From contig NC_134705.1 of NCBI RefSeq assembly GCF_043290135.1, forward strand, positions 39,670,771 to 39,734,770: 64,000 nucleotides of DNA. The letters run 5' to 3'. Shown here one piece after another: positions 10,313 through 22,662 of this stretch (position 1 is its first letter; each line of letters begins with the position of its first letter). Under the pieces are notes generated by a model. The model made no database searches. It saw only the letters and a program-made list of their open reading frames with translations, and had not been told where the DNA came from. The DNA comes from Rhipicephalus microplus (Eukaryota > Arthropoda > Arachnida > Ixodida > Ixodidae). The translations under genes and the position numbers were made by a program.

Positions 10313-13070
10313 TTAATGAAAGTTTAACGCTAAACTACTTCGGGATGACATTTTTAATAATTTTGTGATTGAGAGAATTAAGAACAATAAAGTGAGCAGA
10401 GCCTGTAATGTTGGCGAGGAATGGGAGCTTTTGAAGCAAAGCGTTAAAATGAAAGCCATATCGAGATCTAGTACTTTAAAACATCGAGAAAGAATGAAAG
10501 AAAATAAACTAAGAACAACGTTTAAGAAATTGATAGTATTAGAAAGCAAGGAGCCCGGTGCATATAAAGATATTCGAACGGTGCAACGACAAATTGAGCT
10601 AGTAGAACAGGAACGCTACAGAGGAGCCCTGATTCGAGTGAGAGAAGAGGCGTGGGCTATGGGGGAGTCTGGTACCAAGCGCGCGCTTGAAATCGGGAAA
10701 TCACGAGCGCGTCGTAATCACATCGACGAAATAGAGGAAAATGGCAATCCACTAAAAACTAACAGCACTATCGCTGAAGCTTTCTTTCAGTATTACAAGG
10801 GTCTCTTCGCAGCCGCATTAGTAGATGTTACGAACCTCAAGGACACTTTCTTAAGCCGGATGCCCCAATTATCCCTCGAAACAAAAGAAGCGTTAGAGAG
10901 GCCTATAACCGTTTCTGAAATTGAATATGCAATAGATAACCTGGCTACTGGGAAGTCCACGGGGCCTAACGGTCTCAGTGCGATGTGGTATAAAGCTTTT
11001 AAAACAGAAGTTTCACCAGTCTAAAAAACTGTCTCCAAGGAAGCCTATGCAATCCAGGCATTGCCTTCTCCATTTGCTGAGACGCACACTACTCTAATAC
11101 CTAAGACAGAAGACAAAGCAAAATTAAAACTAGTTTCGTCATATAGGACCATTTCGCTAAACAACACGAACTATAAAATACTCATGAAAGTATTGGCCGG
11201 TAGATTGCAGTCTGTAATCACCGGAATAGTTGGGGAGCACCCAACGTGTGGCATCAAAGGGCGCTCATTATTTTTGAACACACACACAATGCGATATGTC
11301 CTTGAGAGTTGCCATGCTTTTAATTGTCATGTTGCGATCCTCCAGCTTGATTTAGAAAAGGCTTTTGACTGCGTCCCGCAAGATAGCTATTCTCCATACT
11401 TGAACATGTCAATGTCGGATCGGTGATTACAGAGGGCATAGTTCTGCCGTATAAGAACTTTACTACACGACTAATTATTAACAAGATCCCGGGGTCTCCC
11501 ATTAGGCTGGAACGTTCTGTACGCCAGGGCTGTCCGGCAAGTCCACTCTTGTTTGCGTTGTACACAGAGAGTTTGTGCTTGCCCATAAGAGAAAACGACA
11601 CCGTCCATGGTTTCAAACTGCTTGACGCCGAGGTAAAAGTTTTGGCATACGCTGATGAGGTAGCAGTGTGTTGCACCACCAAAGAAAGTATACGAAAGAC
11701 AGTTGCCAATGTTAAAAATTTTGGAGAAATTACAGGAGGTCGGGTTAATTGGGGAAAGTGTCTGGGGTTGTGGCACGGAGACTGGACATCAACCCCAGAT
11801 ACCTATGCTAACGTTCAATGGTTTAATACTCTAGTAAAATATCTAGACGCGCCTTCCAGCCTTACAAAGACACTAATCACTACTGGACTGAACAAATAAA
11901 AGAAACGCGTGAAAGGACAGCTCAGTGGAACAGAAACTGTCTCTCAATGTTTGCCAGAGCCACTGTAGGCAACATATTTTTAATGAGCAAATTATGGTAT
12001 GAGATGCAGGTTTTGTGTTGCTCACGGGGGCACGTGCAAAAGCTGCATAGGATATTTGCTGTGTTTATATGGGGGTCTACTTGAGAAAAATGTAGTAGGA
12101 CGAATTTGTTCCCAAGAGTAAAACAGGGGGGACTAAGCCTGTCGCATCTGTTTGTGCGACAAATAGTTAATCGTTTTATTTTCTTTCGAGATGTTCAACA
12201 CCCCTTCTTAAGAACGGTATGCCAGTTACGCCTTTGTCGTGTTCTGCCTAACTTTGTGGTTAGCACTGCAAGCATGCCAGGAGCTACGCGAGGTTTCTTC
12301 AAGGAAGTAGCGGACAGTGTCCGGTGCTTCTCAGTTCGGTTTGCCAATGAATACCTTTTTTCGGTCCGGCGGAAGAAATTGCATAAAGACTTATGCGACA
12401 TCATTTTTCCAGTTCCTATGTATAGGTTAATTAATAGCGGATGAGAAGGCAATGATGTTCTTAAGCGTGTTAAGAAAATGCAAATTCAGTCTAGTGCAAA
12501 AAGCTTTTTCTTTCAATTACACTCCGGAATGCTACTGGTTAAGACTTTTTTAGAAGATAGACAACTTTATATGCCATGGGGTTCGAACTGTTTGATCTAC
12601 CGAAAGTTGGAGACAATCGGTCACGTTTTTTTGCATTGTTGGGAAGGGGTTTACTTCTGGGATGTTTTACAGAGAACTCGAAAAAAAGAATTTTCCTTAC
12701 ATTCACTGGGTATCAGGTTTTTAACAGTAGAAAACGAGGAGGGACTGCCTTTTGATCTTATAATGCTGCTTGGTCTCCATTGTCTACGGCGGGCAAGAAT
12801 GGCTGCTTACTACTGTGACCCTGACAGGTGTCCGGCGCGCGTGCTTTTCCGCGAAAGCATTGCTCAGTACATTGCTATACTCAAACAACAAGATTTTGTT
12901 TTGGAATGGCTCTCCAGGGTTGAACCCCTGGTGAACCTGAAGCAATTTTAGCACTGTAACCACTACTAGTTCCACGACTGTTTTCTCATCGCTTCTGTCG
13001 TGTGTGTTATTGTTTACAAGGACTTATATTGATGTGTGTACCTAGGGCAAAACTGGTAATAAAGAAAAAA

Positions 13071-13085
13071 AGTAAACACGTTGAA
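13071..13085. repeat. Target-site duplication, right copy (LINE A)
   Basis: Exact repeat of 7615-7629. Confidence 0.92.
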
Positions 13086-14097
13086 GTGTGTGCCGCTGTT
13101 GTGAATGGTTGATTGTGTTCTTGTTCATTGAGCTCACCCTATGTGCGTACTATGTGTAGTGTGTGTTCTTGTGTGCATGTGTAGTTATATGCATTGCATC
13201 AGCACATATTAGGCGTCCGGTATCACTGAGTAATCCTGAATGAGATGAGGCGTAAACTATCCACAAGGGAGCCGTGTGATGGTGGATGACAACGTACGTC
13301 GCCGCAAGCGACATTTTTTTAGTATCGTTCAGTTCCTCCAGATGGCACTTGCTACCACCTACTTCATGGCTATCACGCTCTCACACCTCAAGCTACTTAT
13401 ATAATGTTGTACATCTATCTATCAAAACTGCACTACTGAGTCGGACTGGTTTCGCTGCAATCGAGTCTACGGTTTGGAGGCACATCTCATGACCTACGGC
13501 CCCGAAAAAGCATGGATAACGTCGCTACACTATGTGAATCTGCGAGAAATAAATACAGCAAGCTTAGCATGCACTCTTCAGGTGACGACTCTGCAGTCTC
13601 CGTGTCTTTCAGAGTGAACGTCGTCTCGCTGGCCGAATGAAACCTGCTTGCTCCGTCGTTCTCTTTTGCGATGTTTTCATCACCACAGGTTGGCTTGCTT
13701 AATTTTACGCTCATTTCTTTCGATATCAAACTCAACGGGACCGTTTTTGTAACTTGCAGTGCCGTGTACTACTTAACAGTTGAGAATCGATGCATTTGGT
13801 GAGCCTACTCGCTTCACTAACCTGGGGTCCGCCTTGTTGATTTTCAGAGGAAGAAACATGTTTCTCCGTGGCAAAGGGAGCAACGTTTCTCTATTTAAAG
13901 ACGAACATTAAGGACATCGCCGTTGCTCCCTAAATGGAGAGAACATCACTCCATTTTTTAAGAGTGCACGCTCCACCACGTGTCCTGCAGCAGTTTGATT
14001 GATGCTGACACCATGTACGTTTGGGTTTTGTTGCCAAGATGGTAACCATACATGACGACATACTGTCCAAGCCTACCGAGATATTATCTCAACGAAA

Positions 14098-14152
14098 GCA
14101 CCTAGCACTTCGCGGCTAGGTGCACCTGTAACACGAAGTGTTCGTGTTACAG
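14098..14152. repeat. Two adjacent perfect hairpins
   Basis: First: a 9-bp perfect stem (GCACCTAGC / GCTAGGTGC) with an 8-nt spacer, 14098-14123. Second, two bases later: a 12-bp perfect stem (CTGTAACACGAA / TTCGTGTTACAG) with a 3-nt loop, 14126-14152. The function is unknown; they may lie inside an unrecognised repeat. Confidence 0.8.
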
Positions 14153-15486
14153 CTGCTGACGACTGTACCTCGGTTTATTGCTGGAGCTGCTGAATGTGCG
14201 TCGTTAAATTATTCATGGAAGGCCGCTTTGTATACAATTCAGTGCATTTTACGGATTCACTTACAGCACTGCTAATGCAAGATTAGACCGTACGGCATAA
14301 TACCAACTGATAAATCTCTTTTGCTATAGTGAAAAAGTTATTGAATATTAGGCAGGCCTAGGTTGAAAGGCATGTGTGTTGAAAAGCCTACATTAGGCCA
14401 CCGCAACTTCATATTTACGTCGTGCACGTTTATTGCTCAATTATTAGCGAAAAAAGGGTACCACCAGAGCTACATGGGAGGTCAGAATATGGTGCTCTTA
14501 TATACCCGGTGACGGAAGCGTACGTTTTCTGCGTGAGTGTCAAGCTGTGGCAAGCGCGAGTGTTGTAAAATTGCGTGAACGTTGTTGATGTAAAATTTAC
14601 TCCCATACTGACCTTAAAAAGTTCCCGAATCGATGTAAATAAAACGTCCCCTAATTCATCCGAAGACCCCTTTCTGTTAGAAAGTAATTTTTTTAATCCC
14701 TAAGGATGGTGTTTATAAGACCCCCATAGGGGCATGCGCTAGAGGACAAGTCAGTTACTCCCATCTCAGCCTATTTCTGTTTAGAGTGTAGATGTAACAC
14801 AATACACCAAAAAAATGAAAGCAGCAAATTTACTTTTTCATGTTTTCGGGGCTGACACTATCCCTTAGGATAGCCCGTATCTATGCCTTCTGTGTGCCAT
14901 GGTCAGTAGAAAATACAAATACACACACTCGCGGCCCAGATTCACGGTTTCCACAGAAATGTGGACACAACACTTCCTTGAAACCGCAGCTGCTCGCAAT
15001 GTGGTCACTCACCAACGAACACGAGCACACATCACAACACCGAAGGTCCCGACGGCACGGAGAGAACGATGCAACAAACGTTGTTTCGCGTCCAAGCGCA
15101 GTAATGCTGTCGGGACTGCAACGCCCATGCAAACGTGCCGCCCAATGCTGCCGTCGGTTGCGTTGTGTACCACCACAGCACACAACGCAACCAGCGTCGT
15201 CAGGCCGTTGACAAATGTGGTAGAGCTTGCAGGCGTTGACGAAGTTTCTTCAAGTGGTGGAAGCACAACGCTCACGCACTGATTTACTCTCGCACTGCGT
15301 GCGCTATCTAGAGAAGAACACGCCGCTTGCGCACACTCAGCTCGCGCACATGGCATGAAAAAGCACATTGACGCCTCGAGAAATCCTAGTGGCCGTCCAT
15401 GTCGTTTTGGACCGCCGATACAGCAGCCGCAGCCTGCCGGTCGCGCTATACTAGATTATACTATCCCCCGTATACTAGCTATACTA

Positions 15487-15545
15487 TCCACCGTATTCAC
15501 AGATGCTCTTCGACTCGACAATTCACTCGAGGTGCTCCTTGAGTC
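15487..15545 (+). repeat. Dispersed repeat fragment (relative at 31883-31938)
   Basis: The segment beginning CCGTATTCACA...CTCTT...ACTC matches, at roughly 70% by eye, the reverse complement of 31883-31938. It is probably an old MITE or SINE-like family. Confidence 0.4.
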
Positions 15546-17863
15546 GCATTTCGGCAGTCACCAATCACCTTTCACTTGAAACGCTTCTTTCACTTGAGGA
15601 AATCTCGAGCATTTTCTTGGGATTGTCAAGGAAGCGATCGAGCTACCTTGAATTGTCCCTCGAGTGAAGTTTCTGCGCCAACGTCGCGTCCATGGTGAAG
15701 CCCGTCTCACTTTGCTGGCGTTTCTCGACCAATGAGGCTGCCACCGCAGCGTTCTTTCGAACAGTTCGGCAACGGCTAGTGTGGTGTCAAGAGGAGCGCA
15801 AAAGGGGGCTATTCTGGTGTCAAGGCGGGCATGGAGTCAAGATGAATGCTCACCAGTGCCATGATGTGTTGTGTTCCGTGCTTGAGCCTGAGGAAACCTT
15901 GCCTTCGGGTGTGCGTATACTCATCGTGCGAGTGCTGCAAGACTTAATGCGGACGCCAGTGCTTTCAAGTGTTTCAATGAAGCTCGCACACCACATCAAT
16001 TCAAGCGTGGAAGGAAAGCTTCTCAAACAAGCGAAGAGGAAACGTAATAGCAAACTTTCGATGCACTGCATTCACCGTACTACTGAGTGGTTTTCTCTCC
16101 GGTGAATGTATGCTACCCTAGCCGAAATATACGGCGAAGCATATCTTCGTTAAATGATCGTCTGTATGAACGAGAAGGTAAGTTCTCCTGATTTCTTTTT
16201 TGTTGCTGTTTATTTTCCCTCTGCTTAGGTTATATCACTATTGGCGACAATTTAGGAAAAACAAAACACAATGCAATTGGACCCTATGTGTGTGCTGTTG
16301 TTACTACTACACATGAAACATATAGCTTTTATATACAGTGTCTATGCAGCTCGCAATACCAATGACCAACCAAACCCAGTTTTAGGGAATCAACCTGGGG
16401 TTAGTGCCCTGTGAAGCGTTCATGTACGCAAGAATGCATGGATTGTCGTATAAAAATTCAAACATGTGAAATAGAAATATAGCAGATACCTTATAAGGTT
16501 GGGTTTTTATGGTTAACCCCTCCTTCCTTCCGGATGAGATATTGCTGGCTACGTCACTAATTCGTGCAATTAGATAATGGAATGACATACCCATATGCCT
16601 CGCCAGCTGCCCAAGGGCCTGAGCCATATATGTGTCAAAAATAGTTAAAACTCAATAACTCAACCATGTCTGTTGTTTAACGCAAGAAATATTAGTTATT
16701 GTGTGCACCACAAGAAGTAAAGAAAAGTGCGGCTTTGGTGCCCTAGCTAATATGTTTTTTAATGTTATTCTCTGCCATTTTTGTGCAGGGGCCAGACGGT
16801 CGACAGAAAAACACAGAGAAAAGGTCTCCTAAAACGTGTCGTATTAGAAATGCATTGCAGAGTTTGCAGGACTGTATACAACGGGACAAAATCTGTATTG
16901 AATGTGTGCACCTGCATTGCATTTGACACGCTATGGTGTCTACTACCTCGATCGTATTTATGATGTCCTACGAGCTCGAACTTTACCTTGACAGTGTGTC
17001 AGCTGCATATGCTGATTCATGGAAACTTTGCAGCAGCACTTCTGTCATTGCCACGCTGCTCTTCATCGGCAACATGTATTAAAGGTTCATTTGCCTTTCG
17101 CAATTTCTGCCTTGTTTTATTATTAAACATATTTATCGTCAATTTTGTCTTTTCAGAATAAAACACGCTCACAAAAACCACTTCTCTGATTCTACACGAA
17201 AGCAGTTCTAGAAAAATCGAGCTTGTTTTATATACACCAGCACCACTCCCCTTCCACGAAACTGAGATAGCGTGGTTCCAACGTGCAGACATGCTAATGT
17301 TGCAACAACTGTGAATATTTCATTTGCGGGGTTCTGACCAGATGTGTCCGCGATGACTGCAATACTCTTGAGCATTTTTTACCACTTTGTTGCACTAGTC
17401 TTCTTTAAATCAGCAGAGTAAAGTACTCTGCTTCTTGACGACACTTCCTCCAAGGTTAAATCCACACAATCATTTTTAAGTCAGAACAGCGCGAAAAGTC
17501 AGAAGCGGCTTCAATTTCATGATTTCCAAAAGAATAAAACATTTTCCATCAATTATGTACTTCCGAGGCTTTGGAATGCAACACATACACCACGATCATT
17601 TTCGAGAAGTATTCCTAGCATTCATATTGATACAAGTCATCAATAACATCAACAAATGCGCCATAAAGGCGACGAAGATGACGATTGAACTAACGCTCGT
17701 TTTGTTGTTGCCACTCCGCCATCGTGGTTCAAGGACACTCTGTACTTCGTGTACAATCTCTAAATATATTTCTACTCTCTGCCTACTCTCACCCCGCGAC
17801 AATTTGATGGAGGTGCGGGGTAACAAGACGAAGCTACGCAGGGGCCGGCGCTTGTTTTTTTTC

Positions 17864-18214
17864 ATGATGGCACAAGAGGGTCCAGCTCCAGCTCTCGCAG
17901 CGGCCACCGCAATGACGACAGTTGTTCTGCCCCAGCTGAAGGACCCTTGCACGTTCTGCGGGACCGACAATGTCGACATTGAAGAATGGTTCCCGCTGTA
18001 CGGGCGAACAAGCACGAATGATTGCTGGGAGGAAACGCTCATGCTGGCGAACATCATATTTTACCTGAAGGGGACAGCCAAAGTGTGGTTTGAGAACCAC
18101 GAAGCGGAAATTGGCAGCTGGGAGGCGTGCAAAGAAAAGATGCGTGCACTGATCGACAAATCGACGGGCAGAAAAACAGCGGCTAAGAAAGAGCTGGCAT
18201 CTCTCGTTTAAACG
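17864..18214 (+). pseudogene. Ty3/gypsy gag, N-terminal part
   Basis: An ATG pair at 17864/17867 begins a gag-type protein. Conserved features seen are a FCGTDNVDIEEWFPLYGR segment, WEETLMLANIIFYLKGTAKVWFENHE (capsid-like helices), and AAKKELASL just before an in-frame TAA at 18209-18211. The frame continues on the other side of LINE F at 28655 (TSS.SYLSNIQGVLALCRK), so the gag was intact across the site before LINE F arrived. The product would have been the structural capsid protein. The stop lies within the 12-bp duplicated target, and one copy reads CTCGTTTAAACG. Confidence 0.8.
18203..18214. repeat. Target-site duplication of LINE F, left copy
   Basis: CTCGTTTAAACG, repeated with one mismatch (CTCGCTTAAACG) at 28643-28654. 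Confidence 0.82.
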
Positions 18215-18469
18215 ATCTCAGAATGGTGTGCGGACGCACACCCATCGCGCTCTACTGCGAATGCCAATTCTGACCGGTCAACGGCCTCTAATCTTCCTGA
18301 GCTGCGCGGACCCTCTTCCGCGAAGTTCACCTGAACATTTCGACACCTGGTTCACCAAGGTGGGCTCGTATTTCATCATTTTAGAGTCCTTTTCGCTCCA
18401 CCGGCGAGCTAAGCCTAGGCGAGGTTAGGCCAGCCTTCCCGCCTACGGCGCTCACATGCCAGCTGCGAG

Positions 18470-20192
18470 ATGCCGCAGCAAATTGCCACGGAAGGGGACG
18501 ACGTCACCCTTGAGGAATTACAAGGAAACGGATGGTTCTCCGTTCTAAAAAGGCGACAATAATCGCGCGCGAAGTCACACGCAGCCCGCTAGTCTGGAAC
18601 GCAACGAGGTGTGACAGCGACGCCTAACGCTACTCTACGACGCGTCGCAGCTGCGAGCTGACTGCCGGCGATGCCACGTAGTCACAATCGAGGCCTCATC
18701 GTGCAAGCCTGCAGCCCGCACAGGATTCTCGCCGCACTAACCATGGCAGCTCAGCTAGCGCCGTCGGTAAAGGGGGAGTACATTATTTGTCCCAACATCG
18801 ATGCAAAACATTTTTGTCGTCAGTACGCCTACTGCTACTAATGCAGCAGCGTACAATCGAGTAACCGAGATAATTCTCACCGACCAGAGACACCCGGTCA
18901 CGGCCTACCTCTCACCTGCCGGTATCACGAGCCGAGGCGTGATTCGCGGCGTCGACACTGACTTTGACGACGCCGCACTCAACCGCATGCTAATCCAGCC
19001 GCGCAACTCAAGCCTACTGGGAGCGCGTCGCATCAAGAACACTGAAACTGTGATTCTGATCTTCAACGAGCTCAAAGTGCCCAACTACGTCTACTGCGGC
19101 CAGGTCATTTACCACTGCACGTTGTACAAGCGCCAAATAGACACCTTCCGTACCTGCGGCCAAGTGGGCCATCGCCAAGACGTGTGCCCCACTCCTTCAA
19201 CCAAGGTCTGCGACCACTGCGGTCACTTACCAACGGACAACCCGCACGTGTGCAACCAACCAGTGTGTGCCTTATACGGCGAAGCACACCGCACGGGCGA
19301 CCGCGAATGCCGACATCGCTACCAGCTGCCTTACCTGGTGCGCCGTCATCGTCAGCGCCATCTCCGACGAAAGCAAGCCCAGCAGCAAACACCCACCCCA
19401 GCAACAAGCCCGGTTCCTGCCAAGACCACCGAACGGCAAGGACCTCCTCTAAGCCCACGAAATCCTACTCCCACTGACCAGCCTACCTGGGCCGACAAGG
19501 TGGCATGCAAAGGTGAGGCCCACTCAGCAAAGAGTCAGGGACACTCGCCACAGCAACCTGACCCAGAACTAGCACAGGCTAAAGAAATTCAATCGCTTAA
19601 AGAAGAGCTAGCAAAACAACACGCCTCCGAATCGCGCGAGGGTAGCATTATCAGTGGCCCCGTCTCGATACGCGGCCCTAAGAAACGGGCAGGCCCGACG
19701 CTCCAGGCCGAAGAGCAATCCGAATTTGACCGGTGTACAGCCAATATATACGCGATACTAGAGCAGTACCGCGCAGAGACCATTGATTGATTGATATGTG
19801 GGGTTTAACGTCCCAAAACCAACATATGATTATGAGAGACGCCGTAGTGGAGGGCTCCGGAAATTTCGACCACCTGGGGTTCTTTAACGTGCACCCAAAT
19901 CTGAGCACGCGGGCCTACAACATTTCCGCCTCCATCGGAAATGCAGCCGCCGCAGCTGGGATTTGAACCCGCGACCTGCGGGTCAGGAGCCGAGTACCTT
20001 AGCCACTAGACAACCGCGGCGAGGCACGCAGAGACCACGGCCGAGTATAGCGCTTTCAACGCTAAACTAGAGAGCATGCAGAAACAACTTATCGAATTGG
20101 CTGCATGGCCAGCACAAATGGACGCGAGGACTAAGGCGTTGGAGGAGGACCTGGCACGCAGTAGACGCGCTTGGCTAATACCTAGACCTTAA
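18470..20192 (+). pseudogene. LINE F ORF1 (zinc-knuckle gag) pseudogene
   Basis: An ATG at 18470 starts a frame resembling the LINE D ORF1 N-terminus (DDVTLEELQGNGWFSVLKRR). It breaks before 18600. The main open stretch runs from 18801 to 19790. It has a central domain, a first knuckle reduced to FRTCGQVGHRQDVC (first Cys lost), a second Cys/His cluster, and a third reduced to CALYGEAHRTGDREC (second Cys changed to Tyr). A Pro/Thr-rich tail follows, then Ruka at 19783. After Ruka the same protein resumes at 20027 and ends at the TAA at 20190-20192, two bases before the ORF2 ATG. Predicted role: binding LINE RNA. Confidence 0.75.
19783..20026 (-). mobile_element. Ruka SINE in LINE F ORF1
   Basis: Full-length, 244 bp, minus orientation: (TTGA)n tail at the left, box B complement GGGATTTGAACCC and box A complement TTAGCCACTAGA at the right. 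The 11-bp duplication CGCAGAGACCA lies at 19772-19782 and 20027-20037. Ruka copies depend on LINE enzymes for mobility. Confidence 0.93.
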
Positions 20193-20193
20193 A

Positions 20194-22364
20194 ATGGTGT
20201 CGTCACAATCATTCACAATTTGGCAATGGAACGCAAGTACTCTGCGTACGCGGAGAGAAACGTTACAACAATTCATTGGCTCTATGACCCAACGCCCGGT
20301 CGTCATTCTCCTGCAGGAAATGCGTATTGACCGATTCGCTCTTCGCGGATACAGAGTCGAGGCCGTCTGTGGGAACAAACCTCGAGGAATAGCCGCCTGT
20401 GTGGCTAAGCCTTATGCTTACACGACACATGCAGTACGCCCAGACCTCAAAATAGAGCATCAGATGATAGAGATCATCCCCAACACTCACATTAAGCAAT
20501 CGGTATTTATCCTTAACATGTACAGTTCACCTTCACACAGCACAGAAACATTCACCACACTACTAACTAAAGCGACGCAGATAGCAGGCAACCATCGCCT
20601 CATCATCGCGGGGGACTTCAACGCCCCCCATGTATAATAGGGTTACAACCGCACAACACAGAAAGGACGCCACTTACAAACACACATCACTCAACACAAT
20701 CTCATGTTACTTAACGACCTCTCTACCCCCACACACATAGATAACGCAGTGTCACGGGACTCATCCCCTGACCTGACCCTAGTACGCAACGTTTCGAATC
20801 CCACATGAGTTAATCTGCAAGCTAACCTCGGTAGCGATCACTTTAACTGTAGCACAACAGTCAATATAGGCAACCTCGAGCCCAAAGACTTTAAAGTAGT
20901 AGACTGGAACTTCTTTAGACAAATACGCAAACAAGACACCAACCATTACTCTTCACTCTCTGAACTCTTTGCGAGAATACAGCGGGGCGTAAAACAAGCT
21001 ACCAAAAATATTTCTACAACACGCAACATAGACCACATGGACAGCCACCTCGCACATCTCCTGGAGGCTCACAAACGTCTTCGAGAAAGATGGAGAATGC
21101 ATAAACTCAATCGTAGGCTACGAAAAAGAATTGCATTGCTCAACTGACAAATCGAAGAGTACAGCCACACACTAGCACGCGATCAGTGGAATGAGTTGTG
21201 TAATTCGCTTGACGCACGCATGAGAAAGGGTCTAAAATGGGACCTTCTCAGGCATCTGCTCGGCGACAATACCACCAAGTCAGAGCAACGACTAACTCTA
21301 GATAGACTGTTACACAAAACGCGAGGACAGCAACTTACCGACGTGCAGATTTTAGATGCTACAGCATCCCGGTATCTATGCACAGAACCTACCTCACATG
21401 AAGACTATCCACCTTACGCGGGGGCCACAGGCGACCCATTTGAGCAGGCTATAACTAGCGCTGAAATACGCGTGGTAATAGCAGAGCTCAATAATAAGTC
21501 AGCCCCGGGTCCTGACGGAGTCACCAACAAGCTACTCCGCAACCTGGCTGACTATGACATTGAATCACTAGCCACCCACATGAATGAGGTTTGGGAGCAA
21601 GAGAGCGTCCCGCCAGAATGGAGGGCTGCGACCGTCATACTCATTCCCAAGCCGAACAAACCCCTGGAACTCGACTCTCTACGACCCATCTCCCTCACAT
21701 CCTGTGTGGGTAAGGTCATGGAGCACGTCATTCTCCGTCGCGTCACAAAATATTCAAAGCGAAAACACCTCTTCCCATTCAATCAAGTAGGCTTCAGGCC
21801 GGCTATGGCCACGCAGGACGTACTTCTCATGCTGCAGGAGACGTTACTTAGAGTAAGGAGCAAAGACCTCAGAGCAATCCTAGCTCTTGACTCGGAGAAA
21901 TCTTTTTATGCCATAAGCCACGCTCATATACTACACGAGATTCAGGAGGCAGGCTTAGGCCGCCGCTTCTACGAATACGTCCGCTCTTTCCTAAGAGCCA
22001 GAACGGCCACACTTAAAGTTGGGGATCTCAAGTCACACACCTACAACCTAGGCCCACGCGGCACCCCGCGAGGGTCGGTGCTCTAACCCTTTCTTTTCAA
22101 TTTAGCCCTCAGGCAACTTTCGCAAAAGCTGAGACACATCGAAGGCGTAGAACACGCGCTCTACGCCGACGATATTACTATTTGGCGTACTGGAGGGAGC
22201 GACGGACAAATCGAAGCAAGCCTTCAGGAAGCAGTCACTGCAGTACAAACATTTTTAAAGCCCACGGGCCTCAGACTATCGGCATCTAAGTCCGAGTTGC
22301 TGCTTCTGCCACCACAGTACGGCCGCACCAAAGCCGAACTTACCATACACCTCTCCACAATGGA
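20194..22364 (+). pseudogene. LINE F ORF2, 5' part (EEP and RT)
   Basis: ATG at 20194. The EEP domain opens with FTIWQWNASTLR, and GDFNAPHV at 20621-20634 meets a TAA. It continues (SRDSSPDLTLVRN, GSDHFN) past two TGA stops into the RT open stretch 21196-22086: SAPGPDGVTNKLLRN, IPKPNKPLELDSLRPISLTSC, LALDSEKSFYAI (the usual F-D is S-F here), RGTPRGSVL then TAA. YADDITIW at 22162-22185 is intact. The frame ends at LIHLSTMD-like coding at 22362, where LINE G is inserted. The RT resumes at about 27161. Confidence 0.82.
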
Positions 22365-22662
22365 TTTTTTTTTATTCACATACTGCAGCCCATTAAGGGC
22401 TATGGCAGGAGTGGGTGAAAAAAAAACAGAGCAGAAAATTACAAAAGTACCACTTCCGGGAACACACTAAAAAATAACACACGAACAAAATACAATATAC
22501 ATGGCAATTCCATTCAGTACAAAAATAAACATCCAATGAATGGGCACTGCGGGGCGTACATATTAATAGAACAAAGCAAGGCACTATTGGTTTGATACGA
22601 CTTCTAAGAGAAGGCAGGAATTGATTTATCGGTGCACTCCTAATCTCACCCGGCAGTAAATT

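Larger units (their letters stand above)
8921..12951 (+). pseudogene. LINE A ORF2 (EEP + RT) pseudogene
   Basis: ATG at 8921 opens an endonuclease domain (SFATLNVRGL at the N-terminus). It stops at 9308 and resumes through 9670, ending in the FFSDHCLVH motif. After insertion H the frame resumes at 10319 with the linker (FNAKLLRDDIF...), then RT fingers and palm: IPKTEDKAKL near 11097, LQLDLEKAFDCV near 11340, SVRQGCPASPLLF near 11515, and AYADEVAVCC near 11650. There the second catalytic Asp of YADD is Glu. The C-terminal part (11900-12951) holds a Cys/His motif near 12590-12645 and ends at the 12951 stop. At least four frame breaks. Closely related to LINEs B and C. Confidence 0.82.
7630..13070 (+). 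mobile_element. LINE A: Tx1/L1-like retrotransposon, end to end, dead
   Basis: Flanked by an exact 15-bp duplication, so both ends are defined. The order is a 37-nt leader, ORF1 from 7667, an intergenic stretch, ORF2 from 8921 to 12951, and a 3' UTR with AATAAA at 13058-13063 and an A-rich end. Without the nested 634-bp insertion and one 6-bp duplication it is about 4.8 kb. ORF2 has an EEP domain, an RT with a long linker (motifs like KYYKGLF, KILMKVLAGRL, SVRQGCPASPLLF) and a C-terminal Cys/His segment. It has no RNase H, which suits the Tx1/L1 group. Many stops and frameshifts, plus YADE in place of YADD, make it inactive. Confidence 0.88.
13086..17863. other. 4.8-kb region without a recognised gene
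   Basis: Open frames exist (for example 14840-15370 on both strands, and an ATG-initiated 137-codon frame at 15692-16105), but none shows a domain, convincing splice signals or a compositional contrast. Two perfect hairpins lie at 14098-14152, and a dispersed repeat relative lies at 15487-15545. The last ~550 bases upstream of the gag start should contain the 5' LTR or leader of the Ty3/gypsy element; no matching LTR pair could be defined inside the window. Confidence 0.45.

Noticed and set aside
14840..15370. Several overlapping 100-127 codon frames on both strands
   Set aside because: Open in most frames because of composition; no domain, no codon bias or splice evidence to choose one.
15692..16105. 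137-codon ATG-initiated frame
   Set aside because: No recognisable domain, and it is next to a dispersed repeat fragment; not enough to call a gene.
17300..17863. 5' LTR of the Ty3/gypsy element
   Set aside because: No matching 3' LTR is present in the window and no clear primer-binding site was found, so the LTR cannot be delimited.
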